Shown here piece by piece: positions 16,419-23,626 of a DNA stretch of 60,938 nucleotides. A program made the translations under genes and the position numbers. Position 1 is the first letter of the stretch, and the number at the start of each line of letters is the position of its first letter. Source of the DNA: SFLA01 sp045595165 (GTDB lineage Bacteria > Bacillota > Clostridia > Oscillospirales > CAG-382); NCBI GenBank assembly GCA_045595165.1, contig JAZNZY010000008.1, forward strand, positions 1 to 60,938. The letters run 5' to 3'. Under the pieces are notes generated by a model. It was not told where the DNA came from. It saw nothing but the letters and a program-made list of their open reading frames with translations, and did no database searches.

Positions 16419-19322
16419 ATGAAAAAGGAAAAAGAATACGGGCAGATGAAGATCGTCTCTCTTGACGGAAGTACTGTGTACAAGCACAGCCTCCATTTGT
16501 TCGGGTTATCGGGATTGACCGTTTTGAAGAACGGAAAAGTGGACGTCGACCGCTTCAGAGGTGTATTGGACGAGAGTCTGGACACCATTCGGCTGGAACA
16601 GCTTTGCAAGGAAAAGAAGAAAGAACTTCCCCTCCCGTTTATGGAACAAGGTTGCACACGAGCGTTAGTAAACGTTCGCTTTGACCACGCGGTAAAGCAA
16701 TTTGAGCAATACGGCAGAAGATACGTGCGGTACGGGTATTCGGTTGCCGACGAGGATATGAACGACCACGTTTGTATCCGTTACGAAAACGGTTGCCCCG
16801 TTCTTGTTGCAGTTGAAGTGCCTTATGACAAGGACAAGAAATACGAACCTGTTGAATGCCCAATAGACAAAAGCTTGCTCGGGAAATACTTTGAATACGA
16901 CGAAAAGACTCGCTCCTATCGCCGTACGTCAAAAGAGATACCGTCGCAGGTGAAGAAGAACGAGATAAGAGAATGTCTCTACAAGCACGGCTTCGACATA
17001 GACGGTGTGCATTACGTTCGTTACAAGCGAAGTGCAGGAAGCAGCAGGCAAGGACACTGTCTGTTTATTGCGGAATGTCTTTACGAGGATATGATGCAGT
17101 GGAGCAGATGTGGAATTGCCGAAGAAAACGTACTTGACCAAGCGTCCTGGCAGTCATATATTGCGCTAACTCTAAGCAGTATCGAAAAGACCATCAAGCT
17201 ACCGAAGAAGGCTATACTTGTATTGCCCGATGAGGTGAGCAGGTTTGTTATAAAGGCTGTCTGTGTTGAGGAAACTAAGTCGGGAAACCTTACGGCGAGC
17301 GAAAAGGAAACAGAGGTTGAAAACATCCTCTGGGACGGAGAAGCATTACTTGACGTAAGCGTATTTGAAGAAAACGGATATGCGGATAACGGCATGATGC
17401 TTCTTCGCAACCGCTTCTTTAAGACCTGCGCGTTCAACACCAATTTGCAAGCGTTCTTTAAGGTAAACGGTATTGAAAAGATATCACAGCTAAAGGGATA
17501 CACTGTAGCTCGAAAGGTAGAAGATATTAAGCTGGTGGTTACCGAGAGCAGCTTGAAGTTTATGAAGTTCCTACCCGAAGGGATGAGCAGAAAAGACGGA
17601 TACGTTGCTTGGCTGAATGCGCTGTACGAAGGTAAGGACAATTCCCTCTTCGGTGTTGTCAAGACAGACAAAGAACCCTCCGTTATGAACGGATATATGG
17701 CGTATGCGAATTACCAGCTACTGAACACGGTTGGGCTTTCGAGATTGGGCATAGAACAGTTGCTTGCACCCAGCTTTGAATATCTGAGCAAGATACGAAA
17801 CGATCCCATGTATATGCGCTACCACGCAAAGACACAGCTAACATCCAAGGGTGAGATGATTCCCCTATCCGTAGATAACTACAAGCAACACGTCATTACA
17901 GATATGTTGCGCCGTACCGATCATTTCGCTATGACGGAGTTTTACAAGGCTTACCGAAGTGAAGTCTGCAAACGGTTCAAGGACAGGATGAAGGACGGCA
18001 GGATCGCTATCGAAGGGAACTACCAAACGCTGTTCGGTAACCCTATGGAGTTTCTCTATGCGGTAGTAGGCGTGAAATGGTCCGAGCCCGAGTTATACGA
18101 CGGAGAAATCCACACCACACGGTTTGAACCCGGTGAAAAATTGCTGTGTGCAAGAAGTCCTCATATAACGATGGGTAATCTGTTCCTTGCAGAAAATGTG
18201 CATTCCGAAAATATTGATGCATGCTTTAATCTCACGCCGAATATCGTTTGCATCAATGCAATTAACAGTAATATCCAGCACCGACTGAACGGTTGCGATT
18301 ACGATTCGGACACGATGCTGATCACAAACAACGAATGGCTGATTGCGGCAACGGAGATTGAGTACGACAAGCTTGGTGTTCCCGTGTGCAACGTGAAGCC
18401 TTCACAGAAAACGGCATACACCTTTTCCCCCGAGGATCTTGCAAGGTTAGATTGCATCATCTCTGAAAACAAGATCGGAGATATCGTTAATCTCTCGCAG
18501 TTTATCAACAGCATCTTCTGGCACGAGCTTTCAAAAGGCAAGTTCGTCGAAGAGCTGATGCCTATCTACCTTGACATCTGCAAGCTTGCGGTATTGTCCG
18601 GTATGGAGATAGACAAAGCGAAACGGATGTATAGTGTAGATAGCAACAAGGTATTAACCGAGCTTGGTAAATACAAAAAGGAATACAAAGATTCCCACGG
18701 CGGAAAGCTACCGCGCTTCTTCAAGCACATTACCGAGGGAAACGTTTCCGCAAGGGATGATGACGTGTCTATGAACACGCCTATGTCTTTTATCTTTGAT
18801 GCGGTGGAAGGCTGTAACAACAGAAGCTCAAAGACACAAACGGTAAAGCTAATCGATTTGTTCGACCTTGACGTTACCGACAACGATGCCAACGACACAC
18901 ATCGAAAGCAGAAGATCATTCAAACCGTCAAGGATGCGCATTCTCAAATACAGCATCTGCAGATCGGGATGAAGAAAGACGATGAAAAACAGTACCGAAA
19001 AGAAAAAGCGGATGAGCTGTTTGAACATTGTGTTGAAGTTGCTTCCAAGCATATCGTAAACGATCACGTCTTGCATATGATCCTAAAAGAGATCGACAAC
19101 GACAAGAAAGAGAAGTACGATATCGGAAGTGCAAAGAGTTTTCTGTTTGCAGTATTGCTCTACGAGAAAAACAAACGTCTGTTGAACAAGGTAAAAGGTA
19201 TGGACACGCATATCTTCTCCGAGCTGATGTTATACGAAAACGATGACGATCCAAGTATGTATGTTACCGAATCCATATACGGACACCGTCATATCATCTA
19301 TGATTTTGAAACAATGAAATAA
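16419..19322 (+). CDS. RdRP/YonO-like two-barrel polymerase protein
   Basis: This 967-residue protein carries L-N-G-C-D-Y-D-S-D-T-M near residue 627. The pattern N-x-x-D-x-D-x-D-x-M is that of the metal-binding loop of two-barrel RNA polymerases (N-A-D-F-D-G-D-Q-M in RNAP beta', D-x-D-G-D in QDE-1-like RNA-dependent polymerases and phage YonO). All three aspartates are kept, with serine for glycine. About 45 residues earlier, R-S-P-H-I-T-M-G-N recalls the R-N-P-x-x-x-x-G-D segment of eukaryotic-type RdRPs. The start ATG follows AAAAGAGGTG. The gene is monocistronic, with a promoter before and a terminator behind, and heads the element backbone. It may transcribe the element or copy RNA. Remote assignment from motifs only. 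Confidence 0.6.
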   Translation: MKKEKEYGQMKIVSLDGSTVYKHSLHLFGLSGLTVLKNGKVDVDRFRGVLDESLDTIRLEQLCKEKKKELPLPFMEQGCTRALVNVRFDHAVKQFEQYGRRYVRYGYSVADEDMNDHVCIRYENGCPVLVAVEVPYDKDKKYEPVECPIDKSLLGKYFEYDEKTRSYRRTSKEIPSQVKKNEIRECLYKHGFDIDGVHYVRYKRSAGSSRQGHCLFIAECLYEDMMQWSRCGIAEENVLDQASWQSYIALTLSSIEKTIKLPKKAILVLPDEVSRFVIKAVCVEETKSGNLTASEKETEVENILWDGEALLDVSVFEENGYADNGMMLLRNRFFKTCAFNTNLQAFFKVNGIEKISQLKGYTVARKVEDIKLVVTESSLKFMKFLPEGMSRKDGYVAWLNALYEGKDNSLFGVVKTDKEPSVMNGYMAYANYQLLNTVGLSRLGIEQLLAPSFEYLSKIRNDPMYMRYHAKTQLTSKGEMIPLSVDNYKQHVITDMLRRTDHFAMTEFYKAYRSEVCKRFKDRMKDGRIAIEGNYQTLFGNPMEFLYAVVGVKWSEPELYDGEIHTTRFEPGEKLLCARSPHITMGNLFLAENVHSENIDACFNLTPNIVCINAINSNIQHRLNGCDYDSDTMLITNNEWLIAATEIEYDKLGVPVCNVKPSQKTAYTFSPEDLARLDCIISENKIGDIVNLSQFINSIFWHELSKGKFVEELMPIYLDICKLAVLSGMEIDKAKRMYSVDSNKVLTELGKYKKEYKDSHGGKLPRFFKHITEGNVSARDDDVSMNTPMSFIFDAVEGCNNRSSKTQTVKLIDLFDLDVTDNDANDTHRKQKIIQTVKDAHSQIQHLQIGMKKDDEKQYRKEKADELFEHCVEVASKHIVNDHVLHMILKEIDNDKKEKYDIGSAKSFLFAVLLYEKNKRLLNKVKGMDTHIFSELMLYENDDDPSMYVTESIYGHRHIIYDFETMK

Positions 19323-19334
19323 CGAAACCGAATC

Positions 19335-19365
19335 AGGTACCGAGAAAAAACTCGGTGCCTTTTTT
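19335..19365 (+). terminator. rho-independent terminator
   Basis: AGGTACCGAG/CTCGGTGCCT stem (one G-T pair) followed by a run of seven T. Confidence 0.88.
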
Positions 19366-19389
19366 GTTTGTGATGAAAGGAGAATACAA

Positions 19390-19605
19390 ATGAAAGAATC
19401 TATCTACAAATCCTTCGATGAGCTTCCCTGCTTTCTGAATGCGAAGCAGGTTGCAGATCTGCTGGGCATCTCGCAATCGTCTTGCTACGAGCTGATGAGT
19501 GAACCCGACTTCCCCGTTACGCATATTGGGAAGCGCAAGGTTGTGCAAAAGGAAAATCTCATTGAATGGCTTAATAAAAATACGAAAGGAGGTAAGCTAT
19601 GTTAA
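19390..19605 (+). CDS. xis: excisionase-type helix-turn-helix protein
   Basis: The 71-residue protein has a MerR/AlpA-like winged helix: L-N-A-K-Q-V-A-D-L-L-G-I-S-Q-S-S-C-Y-E-L-M, then F-P-V-T-H-I-G-K-R-K-V and the end W-L-N-K-N. This is the excisionase family DNA-binding domain found with Tn916-like integrases. It is expected to bend DNA at the attachment arms and favour excision. It starts after AAAGGAG and overlaps the next gene by seven bases. The TTTTGATGCT arrays at both element ends are candidate targets. Confidence 0.82.
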   Translation: MKESIYKSFDELPCFLNAKQVADLLGISQSSCYELMSEPDFPVTHIGKRKVVQKENLIEWLNKNTKGGKLC

Positions 19606-20006
19606 ACGCTGAAATGCAAAAGTTAAAACAGCAAAACTATTTCCCTATTCCCAACGCGGTGTTTGATCTCGATCTTACTGACGGCGAGATATTGGTATAT
19701 GCGTTTCTGCTTCGATGCGAAGACAGAAGAACCTATCAATGTCATCCCAGCTACACGACGATCGGCCGTGCTATCGGCAAGAGTGTAAACAGCGTGCGAA
19801 AGTACGTGCAGGGCTTAACACAAAAAGGGCTTATCACTACCGAGCGTACGCAGATCGTTACCAAAAGCGGTGAAACAAGAAACGGAACCTTGCTCTACAC
19901 CATCCTACCAATACAGCAGGTTATGGACAGACAGTTCGAGAGACAAATGACACTTTCACAGATTGCTTACAGAAAGCAAGAAATACAAGAACAACTGCGA
20001 AAATAA
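19599..20006 (+). CDS. winged-helix (RepA-N/helix-turn-helix) protein
   Basis: The 135-residue product starts with N-Y-F-P-I-P-N-A-V-F-D-L-D-L-T-D-G-E-I-L-V-Y-A and contains C-H-P-S-Y-T-T-I-G-R-A-I-G-K-S-V-N-S-V-R-K-Y, the winged helix of replication-initiator-A-like proteins common in Firmicutes integrative elements. It could control replication or transcription of the excised circle. The gene overlaps xis and so is probably coexpressed with it. Confidence 0.75.
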   Translation: MLNAEMQKLKQQNYFPIPNAVFDLDLTDGEILVYAFLLRCEDRRTYQCHPSYTTIGRAIGKSVNSVRKYVQGLTQKGLITTERTQIVTKSGETRNGTLLYTILPIQQVMDRQFERQMTLSQIAYRKQEIQEQLRK

Positions 20007-20269
20007 CGGAGATTATTTTCAAGCAGGTTAAAGCAAGGCTGGCTCACACTCATGTTTTACCGCCTTGCGCCTGACATCGGACGGCAACGCCGACCGAAAA
20101 TACTCGGTTTTGGGGCGTTTCTGCAAAGAAAAACGTATCGACCGATTTTTCTCACCCAAGTCCCCTAAAACAAGGTTCACACTCGAAAAGTATGATGTAT
20201 TTCGGAAACACACCCGTTTTACGCCGTGTTTTCGGTGTGAAGAAAAGATTATATGAAAGGAATAACAAA
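20007..20269. other. non-coding gap, possible origin region
   Basis: GCAAGGC (20033-20039) and GCCTTGC (20062-20068) form an inverted repeat with a 22-base loop, and TCACACTC occurs at 20044 and 20177. Frames here lack ribosome binding sites. Lying between a replication-type protein and a ribbon-helix-helix protein, it could be an oriT or replication origin, but no nick motif is recognised. Confidence 0.3.
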
Positions 20270-20683
20270 ATGAAAGATCAAAATGAAAAATTGAGAACCA
20301 CGATATATATCGACGAGCAACTGGTAAAACGCGCAGAGGTTTTGTTCGGAGAAGCTAAGGTAAACTCCTTCTCTGCATTTGCTTCCAAGGCTATCGAAGA
20401 ATATATCACAAGACTTGTCGTCGACCAGAACAGCGATTTGCTCTCCGACGAAATCAGGAAAGCGATCAAAAACGAGATCGGTCCGCTGGGAAGCAGGATC
20501 TCAAAAGGACTATACCGGTACGCAGTGTTCTTGGACGTACTGGTTCATATCGTTGGGTGGCGTTGCAAATTCACCAACGATGCAATCGAAAAGCTTCACA
20601 AAGATTCCAACCGCAGAGTTGCACAGGCAAAGGGCATGGTTGATTTGGGAATGCTTTTCGAGGACGCCGAAGAAGAGGAATAA
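20270..20683 (+). CDS. ribbon-helix-helix accessory protein
   Basis: The 137-residue protein opens with L-R-T-T-I-Y-I-D-E-Q-L-V-K-R-A and S-F-S-A-F-A-S-K-A-I-E-E-Y-I, an Arc/MetJ-like ribbon-helix-helix DNA-binding unit. A C-terminal helical part ends in an acidic tail. The start ATG at 20270 follows GAAAGG; a longer frame upstream lacks a binding site. Related proteins serve as relaxosome accessory or integrase-control factors. The perfect candidate target is the long inverted repeat right behind the gene. Confidence 0.68.
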   Translation: MKDQNEKLRTTIYIDEQLVKRAEVLFGEAKVNSFSAFASKAIEEYITRLVVDQNSDLLSDEIRKAIKNEIGPLGSRISKGLYRYAVFLDVLVHIVGWRCKFTNDAIEKLHKDSNRRVAQAKGMVDLGMLFEDAEEEE

Positions 20684-20688
20684 AAAAT

Positions 20689-20728
20689 AACCTACTGTAA
20701 CCTATCTCAAAATAGGTTACGGTAGGTT
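20689..20728. promoter_or_regulatory. 17-bp inverted repeat before the integrase gene
   Basis: AACCTACTGTAACCTAT (20689-20705) and ATAGGTTACGGTAGGTT (20712-20728) pair with one G-T. Inside, GTAACCTA/TAGGTTAC and GGTAGGTTAC are repeated. No T-run follows, so this is more likely a protein-binding site or attenuator than a terminator. Confidence 0.55.
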
Positions 20729-20819
20729 ACAAATTCATCAATAAAACATTGTCAAAATCTCTGGATATATGCAAACCTTTGTGGTATTGTATGTAGCTAA
20801 TAGAAAGGAGTGAAATTCA

Positions 20820-22037
20820 ATGCAAAAGAAATTACTGACAAACGGCAATGCGTTCAAGAGAACCGACGGAAGATGGGGCGGTGTGGTTTGGTATATGGAC
20901 GAGAGCGGAGAGCGAAAGCGCAAAAGCTTCTCGGGTACGACCAAGCAAGAGGTCAACAAAAAGATGACCGAATATATCTCCGACTTCGACAAGATGATTG
21001 AAGCCAGCGACGAGAGCAAAAAGACCTTGCGAGATAGTATGCAGAATTGGTTACAGGTGTTTAAGTTTCCTTCTGTGGAGAGGACAACTTATGACCGCCT
21101 TGAATGCACCGCCAAGAACCAAATATATACGATACTTGGGGACAAGATCGTGGGAAATATTCAGGCATCGGACATCAAGCAGTTGCTAAACTATTGGATG
21201 AGTGAAGATTACGCATACACCACGGTGAAGAAAGTATATATCATTCTCGGTGAATACTTCCGCTACCTCACACAGCAAGAGTTGATACAAAAGAACCCGA
21301 TGCAGAGTGCACCGATGATTAAAAAGGCGAACTTTATGGCGGCGCAAGGCAAGGAGAACCTGCCCACCAACGAAACGGTTACAATCTTCACGCCTGAGGA
21401 AATCGCCAAAATAAAAGAAGAAGCGTCAAAGCAATACGCCACCGGAAAGAAGCTCTACAAGCAAGCGGGTGCGTTTATACTGATGCTGAACACGGGGTTG
21501 AGAACGGGCGAGGTGCTTGGGTTGCTGAACAGCGACATTGATTTAGAGAACCGTGTGTTGCACGTTCAACGTGGTGTTAAGCAGAGGAACGTGCGCGACG
21601 GTTATGAGCAGGTCGGTCCGAAAACAGAGATGGTGGTGGGCAAGCTTAAATCCGCATCAAGCAAGCGTGATGTGCCCTTGAACGACACGGCGATACAAGC
21701 GATAAAGGAAATGCGAGGGGAGATTTACTTGGGCGAGGACTTCCCTCTTATTCCTGACATCAATGGAAACTTCCTTAAGCCCGAGCGATTCAGACGGCGT
21801 TATTACCGCTTGTTAGACGGTGCTGGCGTCGAACACCGTGGGTTGCACTCACTACGCCATACCTTCGCAACCAACCTTGTAAACGGCGTTAAACAGCCAG
21901 ATGGCACGATACTGTCGCTAACGCCAAAGCAGGTCGCAGACATCCTCGGACATAGCACCTCACAGATAACCGAGATGTACTATGTAAAGAAAGACAACAC
22001 AAGATTGAATGGTCTAACTGATGCGTTCTCGATATAG
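20820..22037 (+). CDS. int: tyrosine recombinase, element integrase
   Basis: The 405-residue integrase has an N-terminal arm-binding beta domain (about 1-65: R-W-G-G-V-V-W-Y, then T-T-K-Q-E-V), a core-binding domain (70-175) and a catalytic domain with R228 (T-G-L-R-T-G-E-V), H343-S-L-R346-H347, H378 (L-G-H-S-T) and the nucleophile Y387 or Y388. This is the Tn916/phage-like family that integrates into tRNA genes. ATG at 20820 follows GAAAGGAGTG. It is next to the tRNA-Trp side of the element, and the 45-bp repeats show its target; the anticodon loop is within the shared core. Confidence 0.95.
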   Translation: MQKKLLTNGNAFKRTDGRWGGVVWYMDESGERKRKSFSGTTKQEVNKKMTEYISDFDKMIEASDESKKTLRDSMQNWLQVFKFPSVERTTYDRLECTAKNQIYTILGDKIVGNIQASDIKQLLNYWMSEDYAYTTVKKVYIILGEYFRYLTQQELIQKNPMQSAPMIKKANFMAAQGKENLPTNETVTIFTPEEIAKIKEEASKQYATGKKLYKQAGAFILMLNTGLRTGEVLGLLNSDIDLENRVLHVQRGVKQRNVRDGYEQVGPKTEMVVGKLKSASSKRDVPLNDTAIQAIKEMRGEIYLGEDFPLIPDINGNFLKPERFRRRYYRLLDGAGVEHRGLHSLRHTFATNLVNGVKQPDGTILSLTPKQVADILGHSTSQITEMYYVKKDNTRLNGLTDAFSI

Positions 22038-22038
22038 G

Positions 22039-22099
22039 GTCAATAATTGGTACGCAATAGACAAAGAAATACCGCCGAGGAAAATTTAATCCTCGGCGG
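22039..22099. terminator. boundary motif copy f plus integrase terminator
   Basis: Directly after the integrase stop comes the 31-mer GTCAATAATTGGTACGCAAT...ACAAAGAAA (22039-22069), then a perfect CCGCCGAGG/CCTCGGCGG stem (22072-22099). The motif's last 16 bases and the hairpin recur at 904-942. Confidence 0.7.
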
Positions 22100-22108
22100 T
22101 GTTGTGTA

Positions 22109-22537
22109 TTACAATTTCTTTTTATATCCTGTTGTATTTTGTGAAAATCCGAATTTTTCATAAAATGCACATGCATCTTTACGGTCTTTTTCTGTTACTA
22201 ATATCATTTGTGTGCAATTGCGTTCTTTTGCTTTGATCTCTAATTTCGTTAACAACTGTGTTCCTATACTTTGATTTCGATACTCTTTATCTACAATCAT
22301 ATTTTCAACAACTAAAAATGGGCGGCAATCTCCATATAGTTCGCGGCAAATAATTCCCATTACAGAAGCAATAATTTTACCATCGTCTTCGCAAACAAGA
22401 ATTATATGATTGTTTTCTGATTTAATAAATTGCAACTGTTCCTTCATTTTATCAACATCGGACTTATCTCCCCAAAATTGATAATAAAGTTTGGAAAGTT
22501 GCGATAAATCATTCTCTTTAATATCTCTTATATTCAT
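22109..22537 (-). CDS. GNAT N-acetyltransferase
   Basis: The 142-residue protein is a compact Acetyltransf_1 enzyme: start M-N-I-R-D-I-K-E-N-D, the strand V-V-E-N-M-I-V-D-K-E-Y-R-N-Q-S-I-G-T (acetyl-CoA loop R/Q-x-x-G-x) and A-C-A-F-Y-E-K-F-G-F at the end. The substrate is unknown. It follows the kinase-like gene by seven bases in the same orientation and is AT-rich like other element cargo. Confidence 0.88.
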   Translation of the reverse strand: MNIRDIKENDLSQLSKLYYQFWGDKSDVDKMKEQLQFIKSENNHIILVCEDDGKIIASVMGIICRELYGDCRPFLVVENMIVDKEYRNQSIGTQLLTKLEIKAKERNCTQMILVTEKDRKDACAFYEKFGFSQNTTGYKKKL

Positions 22538-22544
22538 AATTACC

Positions 22545-23132
22545 TTATCTCAACCCATTACTAAAAACCCAAGAATAAAATAATTCCTTTTCAGGCTTTA
22601 TATAGTCATATTTTATTAGCGATGGTGAATTTTGCAGGATTCGTAATGCATCATCTAAAACTTGTTGTTCTGTCTTTCCTGTTATATCAATTACATGTTC
22701 GTTAGGGAGAAGTGGACGTCCCATAACTTTCTCATTACATTTCTTCTGCAATTCATAATCAATCAAGCCACCATTCGGGCGATTCTTCATTTGATTCTGA
22801 ATTTGTTCTAAATTGCTACAAACGAGTTTGAGTGTAATGTATTTATATGTTTTGAAATCAATCGGTATATCAGCAGTTCGCAAATCGTCCAAATCAGTTA
22901 CGATAATATTTTTATATCCTAAGTTGTGAAAACAAAGAGCCATTGCCTTGGTGTTTTCATAGCATGTACGTTCTTCTAATTCACCAGTCATTTCTTCTAT
23001 TCCATCGCGCGATATGAACTCAGGCACCATATTCTGCTCGAGAATAACTGTTTTATAATATTCCAACAAACCTTTGGATAAGGTCGTTTTTCCTATTCCA
23101 CTTGTACCAATAATAAATATAAAGTCTAACAT
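22545..23132 (-). CDS. P-loop kinase-like protein
   Basis: About 195 residues with Walker A G-T-S-G-I-G-K-T-T near residue 9 and a D-R-x-x-x family helix layout similar to small-molecule or nucleoside kinases (AAA_33 type). I place the start at 23132 (MLDFIFIIG) because the longer frame to 23186 would include the -10 box of the promoter at 23177-23205. It forms a two-gene cargo unit with the GNAT enzyme, which suggests joint modification of a drug or metabolite. Confidence 0.72.
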   Translation of the reverse strand: MLDFIFIIGTSGIGKTTLSKGLLEYYKTVILEQNMVPEFISRDGIEEMTGELEERTCYENTKAMALCFHNLGYKNIIVTDLDDLRTADIPIDFKTYKYITLKLVCSNLEQIQNQMKNRPNGGLIDYELQKKCNEKVMGRPLLPNEHVIDITGKTEQQVLDDALRILQNSPSLIKYDYIKPEKELFYSWVFSNGLR

Positions 23133-23176
23133 AAATGCACCATTTAAATTACTATTATCATTAAGTTTCTTTAATA

Positions 23177-23205
23177 AGTATAACATAAACAGTGGTAAAA
23201 CACAA
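23177..23205 (-). promoter_or_regulatory. promoter of the kinase/GNAT pair
   Basis: On the minus strand TTGTGT (23205-23200) and TATACT (23182-23177) are 17 bases apart, upstream of the chosen start at 23132. Confidence 0.6.
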
Positions 23206-23217
23206 CATCGTATTTTT

Positions 23218-23406
23218 TATTGATGCTCTTTTGATGATGCAACAGACGGAAACGTTGCGAACAGAACGGAACAGATGGGAAAATGATGCCCGATTTGAGC
23301 ATCAAAGTGGGATTTAGTGGACCGTGGATCGCGGAAAATGAAAAAGCAAAAACCCGCAAGAATCAAGGATTCATGCGGGTTTTATGCGTGGCAGGGGCAG
23401 TAGGAC
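23218..23406. repeat. 189-bp attachment-arm repeat, right copy
   Basis: The block matches 2771-2959 without gaps at about 96% identity. It contains GATGCT-type sites (23218, 23229, 23298 inverted), the tRNA terminator hairpin (23349-23383) and the first 18 bp of the tRNA-Trp 3' end. Confidence 0.8.
23349..23383 (-). terminator. tRNA-Trp terminator
   Basis: Arms AAAACCCGCA and TGCGGGTTTT plus an inner GAATC/GATTC stem lie five bases 3' of the tRNA-Trp CCA end on the minus strand. Confidence 0.75.
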
Positions 23407-23464
23407 TTGAACCCACGACCAACGGTTTTGGAGACCGCGACTCTACCAACTGAGCTATACCCCT
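23389..23464 (-). tRNA. tRNA-Trp (CCA)
   Basis: The minus strand folds into a 76-nt cloverleaf: acceptor AGGGGTA/TGCCCCT, anticodon loop CTCCAAA (anticodon CCA), T-arm with TTCAAGT, and an encoded CCA end. Its 3' half (23389-23433) is the right attachment site of the integrative element; the integration restored a complete tRNA, so the gene should be functional. Confidence 0.95.
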
Positions 23465-23471
23465 ATAAAAA

Positions 23472-23548
23472 TGGCGATCCGGATGGGGCTCGAACCCACG
23501 ACCTCCAGCGTGACAGGCTGGCGTTCTAACCAACTGAACTACCGGACC
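23472..23548 (-). tRNA. tRNA-Asp (GTC)
   Basis: The 77-nt cloverleaf has acceptor GGTCCGG/CCGGATC, anticodon loop CTGTCAC (GTC), T-loop TTCGAGC and encoded CCA. It lies seven bases upstream of tRNA-Trp, so both are one transcript. The 78 bp before the next gene hold nothing evident. Confidence 0.95.
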
Positions 23549-23626
23549 ACATTTGTATCGGCAAAACCGACTACATAAGAATATCACAACAAGTGCGTTT
23601 TGTCAATACAAAATTGTTATTTTAAT

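Larger units (their letters stand above)
3152..23433. mobile_element. ~20.2-kb integrative element in tRNA-Trp
   Basis: The element is bounded by 45-bp perfect direct repeats and carries, from left to right, a defence island (SEFIR, AbiE, DUF4209/HEPN), a BlaI-M56-ABC operon, an RdRP/YonO-like polymerase gene, excisionase, winged-helix and ribbon-helix-helix genes, a tyrosine integrase and two small cargo genes. I see no relaxase, VirB4, coupling protein, capsid or terminase gene. It therefore cannot transfer alone; it may be mobilised by a helper or be a satellite. Cargo genes are AT-richer than the backbone and the flanking chromosome. Confidence 0.85.

Noticed and set aside
20065..20256. 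63-codon frame in the backbone gap
   Set aside because: No ribosome binding site, and the region has repeats suggesting a non-coding role; composition does not look coding.
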